The notes beneath the pieces are model-generated. The model saw nothing but the letters and a program-made list of their open reading frames with translations. It was not told the DNA's origin and made no database searches. 5,474 nucleotides of DNA from SAT2750 sp964476375 (GTDB lineage: Bacteria > Planctomycetota > Planctomycetia > Pirellulales > Pirellulaceae). A program made the position numbers and the translations under genes. The stretch lies in assembly GCA_964476375.1 (NCBI GenBank), contig CAYYZW010000017.1, forward strand, positions 1 through 5,474. The letters are read 5' to 3'. Within the stretch, counting starts at the first letter, position 1. Each line of letters begins with the position of its first letter. Of the stretch, positions 1-5,474 are shown one piece after another.

Positions 1-1835
1 AAGGGGATCACGAGCTTGGGGGCCAGGCCCAGCGGCTTGATCATGGGGGTGGGGTAGCCTGTCATGTCGAGTCCAAACAGGTTGTAGAGCAAGCGGTCAA
101 GTTCAAACTGCCCGGTCGCCCGGAGCCGGACTCCATCGGCATACTGTTCCCGCCGGACCAGGCGGCCCCCCTCTTTTTCCTCGGAGACCAGTTTTCGTGG
201 AGCATTCGGTGACGGCTGGCCATCGGCGTCCACCGGGGTGATGCTGCCGGACCAGTAAACCGGTGTGCCCCCGGTCTTTTTGACATCCGGAATCAGGTCC
301 CCCTGCTTGATCCCTGCAGGCCGCTCTCCGGCCTTCGTCTCGGCATTGTCCCAGGCCTTGATCATGGTATTGCGACGTGCCACGTCGGAAAGGGATGCCT
401 CTCGCTCGGTGGTGGTGGTTACCATGTCGTTCATCTGTGTGATCGCGGGATTGCTGCGCAGTGTGGGGATGACCCTTGGCAGCAGCTGGGGAAGGATGAA
501 GAATGCCAGGGCACTGAAGATCACCGTCACCCAGGCAGCACCGGTATTGGCTCGTCGCCAGTACATCCCAACCCAGAATGTCGCTGCAATAATTGCCGGG
601 AAAACCCAGGTCAATTCCAGCTGCTTGAAGACGTCCATCATGAACAGCGAGATGACGACCGCCCCGGCCACGATCAATGTGCCGGTATAGCGGGCCACTT
701 TCAGGTAGGTCTTTTCACTGGCGTTGGGATTGATGTAGGGAGCGTAGATATTGCGTGCGACCAGCCCGGAACCGACCACCATGTAGGCATCCACACTACT
801 CATCAAGGCAGCCAGCAGGCAGGCCAGCATCAGTCCGGTCAGGCCCGGCCCGAGTAGCTCCCGCGAGGCAAATCCCCAGACCTTGTCCGGATCGTCGATC
901 AGCACGGCACTGTCGGCGTACAGCGCCAGGGCAATCAGGGCGGTGAGGACCCAGCCGACCGTGCAGAAACGTTTGAGGAAATTGCCGGTCACCAGGCCGA
1001 CTCGTGCCACGGTTTCCGTCTTGGCCGATCCTCCGCCGGTGGCGATGAAATGGGGCTGGACGACCACGCCGATGAGGTTGATCAGGACCGTCGCGACGAT
1101 GAAATAAATCGGGAACTCGCTGGCATTGGTCGAGCCGACAACAGAAAAGGCCTCCGGCGGTAACTGCTCGTGCATGATGCGGAAGCCATCAAGCATCCCC
1201 TCCCCTCCAAACTGCGCCGAAAGCTCGTTGAGACCGAAGGGGATCAGCAGAATCGAGAGCAGGATAATGCAGGAGCCCTGGATCAGGTCGGTATAGTAGG
1301 CTGCTTCCAGGCCTCCCATGACGCCGTAGACCAGGACCACCACGCCGATGATCGGGACCAGGATGTACTCCAGGTTCGCGACCTCCGACTGGTAACCGAT
1401 CAGGGGGGCCGCCACCTTGCCGATTGCCGAGAAAAGCATCGAACCGTAGAGCATCATGAACATCAGCGAGAAAATCGTGTAGACCACGCCCAGGCGCTTG
1501 GACTGGTACCGTTCCACGAACCAGTCTCCCAGCGTGAGATGTCGCATGCGTCGATACCAGACACCGGTAATCCAGTAGAAAGGAGTCACGAACAGCCAGT
1601 ACATCACGCTCCACATGCCGCTCATGCCACTGGTAAAGGTCGTCCGCCCCGTATTGACCGGGTCACTCGATCCGGTCCCTGCACCAAAAGCCGCGAATGT
1701 CTGCAGGAGCTTGCCAAATCCCCTGCCCCCGAGCAGGTAATCTTCCTGTTTATGGATCCGGCGCGAGCAGTAAATGCCAATCCCGATCATGATCGCGAAG
1801 TAGACGACCAGAACAACGTAATCCAGCCAGTGCAT
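1..1835 (-). CDS. Sodium:solute symporter family protein (SSS), 3' end beyond window
   Basis: Membrane transporter of the SSS (SLC5-like) family, expected to couple Na+ entry to uptake of an organic solute; the substrate cannot be told from sequence. My reverse-strand translation is open for 611 codons and runs off the left edge, so the C-terminus is missing. The N-terminus is typical: a first membrane helix at about residues 6-24, then the EDYLLGGRGFG segment (31-41) seen at the start of many SSS proteins, and the first core helix around 43-61. About 12 hydrophobic segments occur before residue 452. The stretch LMSSVDAYMVVGSGLVARNIY (about 344-364) matches the SSS helix whose Ser pair (S346, S347) forms part of the Na+ site in characterised members. 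Residues about 455-600 are hydrophilic and form an unusually long soluble insertion, after which GLAPKLVIP may lead into another helix. The start at 1835 is supported by AGAGGA seven bases upstream. It is transcribed divergently from comB. Family call is firm, subfamily unknown. Confidence 0.93.
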   Translation of the reverse strand, partial: MHWLDYVVLVVYFAIMIGIGIYCSRRIHKQEDYLLGGRGFGKLLQTFAAFGAGTGSSDPVNTGRTTFTSGMSGMWSVMYWLFVTPFYWITGVWYRRMRHLTLGDWFVERYQSKRLGVVYTIFSLMFMMLYGSMLFSAIGKVAAPLIGYQSEVANLEYILVPIIGVVVLVYGVMGGLEAAYYTDLIQGSCIILLSILLIPFGLNELSAQFGGEGMLDGFRIMHEQLPPEAFSVVGSTNASEFPIYFIVATVLINLIGVVVQPHFIATGGGSAKTETVARVGLVTGNFLKRFCTVGWVLTALIALALYADSAVLIDDPDKVWGFASRELLGPGLTGLMLACLLAALMSSVDAYMVVGSGLVARNIYAPYINPNASEKTYLKVARYTGTLIVAGAVVISLFMMDVFKQLELTWVFPAIIAATFWVGMYWRRANTGAAWVTVIFSALAFFILPQLLPRVIPTLRSNPAITQMNDMVTTTTEREASLSDVARRNTMIKAWDNAETKAGERPAGIKQGDLIPDVKKTGGTPVYWSGSITPVDADGQPSPNAPRKLVSEEKEGGRLVRREQYADGVRLRATGQFELDRLLYNLFGLDMTGYPTPMIKPLGLAPKLVIP

Positions 1836-1842
1836 GGGGATA

Positions 1843-1848
1843 TCCTCT
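1843..1848 (-). promoter_or_regulatory. Ribosome binding site of the symporter gene
   Basis: On the minus strand the sequence AGAGGA lies 7 bases before the ATG at 1835, a normal Shine-Dalgarno distance. It supports this start over the internal Met codons such as Met16, which would delete the first membrane helix. Confidence 0.65.
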
Positions 1849-1879
1849 TGGAACGGTAAGTCGGTGGCAGTCGCCCCGG

Positions 1880-1894
1880 TTACGTGGTTTTCAT
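1880..1894 (-). other. Tiny leader ORF (MKTT) upstream of the symporter
   Basis: On the minus strand ATG AAA ACC ACG TAA runs from 1894 to 1880, with GAGGGG (1906-1901) six bases before it, a better ribosome binding site than most genes here have. It ends 44 bases before the symporter ATG and is in another frame. It could be a translated leader or chance. If the promoter at 1907-1936 is used, the GAGGGG would lie upstream of the transcript start and the two calls exclude each other. Confidence 0.2.
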
Positions 1895-1906
1895 TTCAGT
1901 CCCCTC

Positions 1907-1936
1907 ATTGTAGAAAAGGAACGACAGGAACTGCAA
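1907..1936 (-). promoter_or_regulatory. Candidate sigma70-type promoter for the symporter
   Basis: On the minus strand TTGCAG (1936-1931) and TACAAT (1912-1907) are separated by 18 bases. The -10 box matches the consensus at 5 of 6 positions and the -35 box at 3 of 6. Initiation would fall near 1900, leaving a leader of about 65 bases before the symporter ATG. The site lies in the only divergent intergenic gap, where a promoter is needed. It is a by-eye match only, and the -35 box is weak. Confidence 0.35.
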
Positions 1937-1966
1937 CCGACCAAAGGTGTCACACGGCAACAACTG

Positions 1967-2725
1967 ATGTTTCTCGTCCACCTGTGTCCCGATCTTGTGA
2001 CTCCCGGATCCATGGCTGGTGCCACGGCCGTCGTCATCGACGTCTTGCGTGCCACGACCACCATCAGTGCGGCACTGGCCAACGGTGCCGATGCCATCCT
2101 GCCCTGCGTGGACCTTGACCAGGCCCGCCAACGGGCCGAGCAGATCCGCCCCCGCCCACTCCTGGGAGGGGAACGCCAGGGCCTGAAGATCGATGGCTTT
2201 GACCTGGGAAACTCCCCTTCGGAGTATGGAGCGGATGTCGTCGCCGGTCGACAGATCGTGTTCACCACCACCAATGGAACACGGGCCATGGCTGCTGTAG
2301 CAGATGCCAGGCGGGTGCTGCTTGGGGCTTTTGTGAACTTCTCGGCACTGCTGGAGGTGTTACAAGAGGATCCGGATCCAATCCACCTGGTCTGCGCCGG
2401 AACCGACGGGGAGATCACCCAGGAGGATGTCCTGTTGGCCGGGGCGCTGGCGGCAGAACTTGTGGAGCGAGGACGACAGCCTGCCAATGACGCCGCTTTG
2501 ACGTCCATCCAGGCCTGGCAGGCTATTCCTGGTGACAACCTTGTCCGGGCACTGGAAGAAAGCCGGGGGGGGAAGAACCTGCTGGAACTGGACCTGCAGG
2601 AGGATATCGAAGTGGCCGCCGAGCAGGATCGCTGGCCGGCGGTTGGCCAGCTGGATTCCTGCGATATGTCGATCCAGGTACTGGGGAATGGGCCAGCCAT
2701 CGCCGACGAGGAAAATAGCAGTTAG
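1967..2725 (+). CDS. comB: ComB family protein, putative 2-phosphosulfolactate phosphatase
   Basis: A 252-residue cytosolic protein, close to the usual ComB length. In methanogens ComB is a Mg2+-dependent phosphatase that hydrolyses 2-phosphosulfolactate to sulfolactate in coenzyme M synthesis. Visible family motifs are VVIDVLRATTT (22-32, with D25 in the conserved acidic position), GGERQG (67-72), GFDLGNSPSEY (77-87), TTTNGTRA (100-107), CAGTDG (143-148), ED at 153-154, and the C-terminal LELDLQEDIEVAAEQD (206-221). All are intact, so the protein is probably active. The ATG at 1967 puts the VVIDVLRATT motif at the usual distance from the N-terminus, but no clear Shine-Dalgarno precedes it and the frame stays open at least 75 bases upstream, so the exact start is less certain than the family. 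It is the first plus-strand gene after a divergent gap and lies 76 bases before ubiE. No other coenzyme M gene is in view, so the true substrate here is an open question. Confidence 0.9.
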   Translation: MFLVHLCPDLVTPGSMAGATAVVIDVLRATTTISAALANGADAILPCVDLDQARQRAEQIRPRPLLGGERQGLKIDGFDLGNSPSEYGADVVAGRQIVFTTTNGTRAMAAVADARRVLLGAFVNFSALLEVLQEDPDPIHLVCAGTDGEITQEDVLLAGALAAELVERGRQPANDAALTSIQAWQAIPGDNLVRALEESRGGKNLLELDLQEDIEVAAEQDRWPAVGQLDSCDMSIQVLGNGPAIADEENSS

Positions 2726-2801
2726 GATGAGAAACTCGCTACGGTTAATCTTCAGGAACATCAGCGGGTCCTCACCGAGCAGTGCCTGTCAGGTTGGAGC
2801 C

Positions 2802-3512
2802 ATGAACGTCGATAAGTCAGACGCACGGGTCAAGCGGATGTTTGGGCAGATTGCCCCGGGCTATGACCGCATGAACCACCTGCTGTCGATGAATGTCGAC
2901 CGTTACTGGCGATGGAAGACAGTCCGCCGCGTCGCCCCCCGGGGGACGGCACCGATTCTGGATGTCTGCACGGGGACCGGCGACCTGGCTTTTGCCTACC
3001 TCCGCCGCGCGCAGCCGGGGACCGAGGTCGTGGCGACGGATTTCTGTCGTGAGATGCTCCAGGTGGGCCGCCGCAAGCAGCAGCGGCGCGCGGGGTCAGG
3101 CCGCGTCACCTTTGTCGAGGCGGACACGCAGCAGTTGCCGTTTGGAAACGATGTTTTCCAGATCGTCTCGGTCGCCTTCGGGCTGCGAAACGTGGCGAAT
3201 ACGGACCGTGGGCTGGCCGAGATGGCCCGCGTCTGCAAACCGGGAGGGAAAGTGGCCGTGCTCGAGTTTTCCCAGCCAGGCTGGCAACCCTTCAAGGCAA
3301 TCTATGGCTGTTACATGAACTACCTGCTTCCCCGCATTGGCCAGCTTCTGGCTCGTAACAAGGAGAATGCTTACCAGTACCTGCCCGAGAGCGTGGGCGA
3401 GTTTCCAAGCGGCAGTGCACTTGTCAGGCGAATGGAAGAATCTGGACTGCAGGACGTGCGGTTTCACCGGCTCAGCCTGGGAATCGCAACACTTTACGTG
3501 GGAGTCAAATGA
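2802..3512 (+). CDS. ubiE: Demethylmenaquinone methyltransferase (UbiE/MenG family)
   Basis: SAM-dependent C-methyltransferase for the last step of menaquinone synthesis (demethylmenaquinone to menaquinone); family members can also act on the ubiquinone precursor. The 236-residue length is typical. Residues 10-38 carry the family N-terminal signature (MFGQIAPGYDRMNHLLSM, then W36 and W38). The SAM-binding motif I is ILDVCTGTGDLA (52-63), followed by D80 at the end of strand 2. ADTQQLPF (107-114) and VAFGLRNVAN (124-133) are the classic UbiE segments, and KPGGKVAVLEFSQP (146-159) is the post-core motif. YGCYMNYLLPRIGQL and YLPESVGEFPSG complete the family C-terminal signature. I chose the ATG at 2802 because it places the N-terminal motif at the usual distance. 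An in-frame ATG at 2727 would add 25 unconserved residues. The ribosome binding site is weak (AGG at 2791-2793 or GGAG at 2796-2799). The stop overlaps the ubiX start by ATGA. Neighbouring ubiX and mqnP-like genes point to menaquinone rather than ubiquinone. Confidence 0.95.
   Translation: MNVDKSDARVKRMFGQIAPGYDRMNHLLSMNVDRYWRWKTVRRVAPRGTAPILDVCTGTGDLAFAYLRRAQPGTEVVATDFCREMLQVGRRKQQRRAGSGRVTFVEADTQQLPFGNDVFQIVSVAFGLRNVANTDRGLAEMARVCKPGGKVAVLEFSQPGWQPFKAIYGCYMNYLLPRIGQLLARNKENAYQYLPESVGEFPSGSALVRRMEESGLQDVRFHRLSLGIATLYVGVK
3500..3504 (+). promoter_or_regulatory. Ribosome binding site of ubiX inside the ubiE end
   Basis: GGGAG sits 4 bases before the ubiX ATG at 3509 and lies within the last codons of ubiE. 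With the ATGA stop/start overlap it suggests reinitiation or coupled translation of ubiX, and it fixes the ubiX start. Confidence 0.55.
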
Positions 3513-4144
3513 ACCGTCCCCTGGTTATTGCAATCACCGGAGCAAGTGGCGCCGTCTATGCGGTCCGGCTGGTCCAGCTGCTGGCCCGGGCCTGTCCCGA
3601 GTTGCACCTGGTGATCAGCCCGGCTGGCCGGGAGGTGTTGCAGCTGGAACTCGGCCTGGACTGGGGACAGGATCCACTGGATCCCACCAGGCTCCTCGAG
3701 ATCGAGCTCCCCTTTTGCGAGAGGCCTGCCGGGGATCTGGCTGCTTCCTTGCACCTGCACGATCACAGGGACATGATGGCTCCGATTGCCAGTGGCTCGT
3801 TTCTTACCGCCGGGATGGTGATCTGCCCCTGTTCCGGCGGCACGTTGAGCAGCGTGGTAAGTGGTGCCAGCGGCAATCTCATCCACCGTGCGGCAGACGT
3901 GCACCTGAAAGAAGGTCGCAGGTTGATCCTGGTGCCACGCGAGACTCCCCTTTCCCGAATTCACCTGGAAAACATGCTCCGTGCCCGCGATGCAGGAGCG
4001 ACCGTTCTGCCGGCATCCCCCGGCTGGTATCACGGTGTCCAGGGGCTGGGGGACCTGGTTGATTTTGTTGTCGCCCGGGTACTGGACCAGTTGGAAGTGG
4101 GACATTCGTTGATGAAAAGGTGGTCAGAAACGACTGATGATTAA
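3509..4144 (+). CDS. ubiX: Flavin prenyltransferase UbiX
   Basis: Makes prenylated FMN from FMN and dimethylallyl monophosphate, the cofactor of UbiD-type decarboxylases. It is a soluble Rossmann-like protein that normally forms dodecamers. The 211-residue length is typical. The FMN-binding loop ITGASGA is at 9-15, and APIASGSF (91-98) and CPCSGGTLSSVVSGASGNLIHRAADV (starting at 106) follow. Then come LKEGRRLILVPRETPLSRIHLENM (starting at 133) and ASPGWYHGVQGLGDLVDFVVAR (169-190). K134, R144, E145, Y174 and R190 fall where, from memory, the Pseudomonas aeruginosa enzyme has its catalytic and phosphate-binding Lys129, Arg139, Glu140, Tyr169 and Arg185, with a constant offset of five. The active site therefore looks complete. 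It is translationally coupled to ubiE upstream, and its last 8 bases overlap the next gene. The partner UbiD/MqnL decarboxylase is not in the window and must be encoded elsewhere. Confidence 0.96.
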   Translation: MNRPLVIAITGASGAVYAVRLVQLLARACPELHLVISPAGREVLQLELGLDWGQDPLDPTRLLEIELPFCERPAGDLAASLHLHDHRDMMAPIASGSFLTAGMVICPCSGGTLSSVVSGASGNLIHRAADVHLKEGRRLILVPRETPLSRIHLENMLRARDAGATVLPASPGWYHGVQGLGDLVDFVVARVLDQLEVGHSLMKRWSETTDD

Positions 4145-5066
4145 GCGTCTACGCCAGATCCTGGAGATGATCCGGTTTAGCCACACGCTGTTTGCGTTGC
4201 CATTTGCCATGATGGCCGCAACCATGGCATGGGTGGTGCCCCCGCTTCATGGAAAACTGGGTGCTTTCCGTGTTCAGCATCTGCTTGGCATCCTGGCCTG
4301 CATGGTCTGTGCACGGAGTGCCGCGATGGCCTTTAACCGGCTGGTGGACCGCAGGATCGATGCCGACAATCCGCGCACCGAGGGACGCCATCTGCCACGG
4401 GGAACGCTGGGAACGACAAGCGTGGTGCTTTTCACACTGGCCAGTTCACTGGGCTTCGTGGCCAGCACACTGCTGTTTCTTCCTAACCCGCTTCCGATCC
4501 TGCTCTCGGTGCCGGTGCTTGGCTTCCTGTTGCTGTATAGCTTTACAAAACGCTTTACCTCCCTGGCTCATTTTTACCTGGGGGCCAGCCTGATGCTGGC
4601 TCCGGTCTGTACCTGGATTGCCCTGCGGGGCGAACTGCTGTTGGAGTATCCAGCGGACCTGGACCTGCTTCCCCCGCTGGTGCTGGGGCTGGCGGTGCTT
4701 CTCTGGGTCGGTGGTTTTGACATGATCTATGCCTGCCAGGACGTGGAGTTTGACCGCCAGGCACGGTTGCGAAGTCTGCCAGCTCGGATCGGTGTTGCCG
4801 CGGCACTGCGGTTGGCGGCCGTCTGTCACCTGCTGATGATCCTGGTCCTGCTGGGGCTTCCTCACGTCAGTCTCCTGGGTGGTCCAGGCCTGTCGCTGGG
4901 CTGGATTTACCACGTCGGGCTGGCAGGAGTAGCGGTGTTACTTCTTTATGAACACCTGCTGGTTCGGCCGGATGACCTGACACGCGTCAACGTGGCTTTT
5001 TTCCGTGTCAACGCGGTCATCAGTATGGGTTTGTTCTTTCTTGTCACGCTTGACCTGTTACTATAA
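4137..5066 (+). CDS. mqnP: UbiA-family prenyltransferase, menaquinone (MqnP-like)
   Basis: Integral membrane enzyme that transfers a polyprenyl chain from its diphosphate to an aromatic acid; in the futalosine pathway MqnP is thought to act on 1,4-dihydroxy-6-naphthoate. It has 309 residues and about nine membrane helices (near 17-36, 47-66, 93-115, 119-136, 143-163, 178-199, 221-241, 254-276, 287-308). The first Asp-rich motif is N67-R-L-V-D71-R-R-I-D75, followed by NPRT (78-81). The second is D195-M-I-Y198-A-C-Q201-D202-V-E-F-D206. Both Mg2+-diphosphate binding sites are complete. The IRFSHTLFALPFA opening (12-24), FDMIYACQDVEFDRQ and the late VNVAFFRVNAVIS (284-296) resemble MqnP/4-hydroxybenzoate prenyltransferases more than MenA. 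It starts within ubiX with an 8-base overlap. No ribosome binding site stands out (AAGG is 16 bases away), which suggests coupled translation. A plain 4-hydroxybenzoate role is the alternative, but UbiE, UbiX and the motif style favour menaquinone. Confidence 0.9.
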   Translation: MIKRLRQILEMIRFSHTLFALPFAMMAATMAWVVPPLHGKLGAFRVQHLLGILACMVCARSAAMAFNRLVDRRIDADNPRTEGRHLPRGTLGTTSVVLFTLASSLGFVASTLLFLPNPLPILLSVPVLGFLLLYSFTKRFTSLAHFYLGASLMLAPVCTWIALRGELLLEYPADLDLLPPLVLGLAVLLWVGGFDMIYACQDVEFDRQARLRSLPARIGVAAALRLAAVCHLLMILVLLGLPHVSLLGGPGLSLGWIYHVGLAGVAVLLLYEHLLVRPDDLTRVNVAFFRVNAVISMGLFFLVTLDLLL

Positions 5067-5105
5067 CCGGGCAGTTGGACTTCTCTTTTGTCGGAATGGA
5101 TTCGC

Positions 5106-5474
5106 ATGCGACAGAACCCATCGATCGTGGTGGCACCCTCCCCCTGGCCGCTGATTCTCCTGGCCGGGCTTCTGCTCGGTGGCTGTTCCAGCGAGGATTC
5201 AATCCCCGGGACACCGACCACGGAAGAACAGGGGATATCCCGGGCCGTTGAGGAGACGACGGTCGATGGGGCTCGATCGGCCGTGACGGAGCAAAAGCCG
5301 GAGTCTGGTGATCCATCCCGGCCGGCGACTTCGAGTATGCTTCCCCATGCGACCCTGGTTGCCGACCTGGTAGGAGAGGACCAGGAACGCCGCCGTGCCG
5401 CTGGAGATGAGCTTGCTGCCGCCCCCCCCGCGATCGAGGAGCTGGTTGAAATCTGGCAAGATGGAGACCAGGGG
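5106..5474 (+). CDS. Putative lipoprotein, possible HEAT-like repeat start, 3' end beyond window
   Basis: The frame is open from the ATG at 5106 to the right edge (123 codons). The N-terminus is a lipoprotein signal: a short polar start, a hydrophobic core WPLILLAGLLL (14-24) and the lipobox LGGC with the acceptor Cys at 27, followed by SSED. The protein is therefore probably exported and anchored to a membrane by a lipid; E30-D31 are not at the position that governs retention in E. coli. Residues 30-77 are rich in Ser, Thr, Glu, Pro and Gly and look like a disordered linker. From about 83, ATLVADLVGEDQERRRAAGDEL has the spacing of a HEAT-like helix (hydrophobic-D-L, acidic turn, RRxAxxxL), which is suggestive only. 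A GGA 5 bases upstream is a weak ribosome binding site. It begins 39 bases after the prenyltransferase gene on the same strand with no terminator visible, so it may be cotranscribed. I do not recognise the family. Confidence 0.75.
   Translation, partial: MRQNPSIVVAPSPWPLILLAGLLLGGCSSEDSIPGTPTTEEQGISRAVEETTVDGARSAVTEQKPESGDPSRPATSSMLPHATLVADLVGEDQERRRAAGDELAAAPPAIEELVEIWQDGDQG

Noticed and set aside
265..690. A 141-codon plus-strand open frame opposite the symporter
   Set aside because: It is antisense to the symporter, which reads through without interruption in the other direction. There is no ribosome binding site or family motif.
1170..1859. A 229-codon plus-strand open frame opposite the symporter
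   Set aside because: Its product is rich in His, Asp, Gln and Arg with no recognisable motif, as expected from the complement of a membrane protein gene. The minus-strand symporter explains the region fully.
2565..2572. Run of eight G in comB, with a run of eight C at 5422-5429 in the lipoprotein gene, as possible phase-variation tracts
   Set aside because: The comB frame continues correctly through the G run into conserved C-terminal residues, and short homopolymers are expected in GC-rich DNA. Nothing points to switching.
1891..2700. A 269-codon minus-strand open frame opposite comB
   Set aside because: Its product is Ser/Arg-rich and low in complexity, a mirror of the GC-rich codon pattern of comB, whose conserved motifs are all on the plus strand.
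2936..2945. Palindrome CCCCCGGGGG within ubiE as a possible binding site or hairpin
   Set aside because: It lies in a coding stretch (codons for A-P-R-G) with no loop and no associated promoter; a chance result of base composition is more likely.
4446..4913. A 155-codon minus-strand open frame opposite the prenyltransferase
   Set aside because: It is Gln/His/Lys-rich, typical of antisense to hydrophobic codons, and the plus-strand UbiA motifs are complete.
5067..5105. Possible terminator between the prenyltransferase and lipoprotein genes
   Set aside because: No inverted repeat followed by a T run is visible in the 39 bases; the CTTCTCTTTT stretch has no stem before it.
5096..5248. Short ORF from the ATG at 5096 overlapping the lipoprotein start
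   Set aside because: It is about 50 codons with no motif, while the overlapping frame from 5106 has a clear lipoprotein signal and runs to the window edge.

Overview
The window looks like ordinary chromosomal sequence from a GC-rich bacterium. It is almost fully coding, with no RNA genes, mobile elements or CRISPR. The gene mix suggests a planctomycete-type lineage: a ComB-family phosphatase outside any coenzyme M context, a futalosine-type UbiA prenyltransferase beside UbiE and UbiX, a sodium/solute symporter with a long soluble insertion, and weak or absent Shine-Dalgarno sequences at several starts. That assignment is an inference from gene content, not from a marker gene.

Layout: positions 1-1835 (minus strand) hold the first 611 codons of a sodium:solute symporter (SSS family) whose 3' end lies beyond the left edge. 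A 131-base divergent intergenic region (1836-1966) follows. It carries a plausible sigma70-type promoter and a good ribosome binding site for the symporter. On the plus strand come comB (putative 2-phosphosulfolactate phosphatase, 1967-2725), ubiE/menG (2802-3512), ubiX (3509-4144), an mqnP-like ubiA (4137-5066), and the start of a lipoprotein gene (5106 to the right edge). The ubiE-ubiX junction overlaps by 4 bases and the ubiX-ubiA junction by 8, so these three are surely one translationally linked unit. comB (76-base gap before ubiE) and the lipoprotein gene (39-base gap after ubiA) may belong to the same transcript, since no terminator hairpin is evident in either gap.

Function: UbiA/MqnP attaches the prenyl tail to the aromatic ring. 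UbiX makes the prenylated FMN cofactor needed by a UbiD-type decarboxylase, which is not in this window. UbiE/MenG performs the final C-methylation. Together they form the late, membrane-associated half of menaquinone synthesis, most likely of the futalosine type. The roles of comB and the lipoprotein in this neighbourhood are unknown. I found no clearly novel system. The points most worth a second look are the comB-menaquinone linkage, the soluble insertion in the symporter, and a tiny leader ORF upstream of the symporter.
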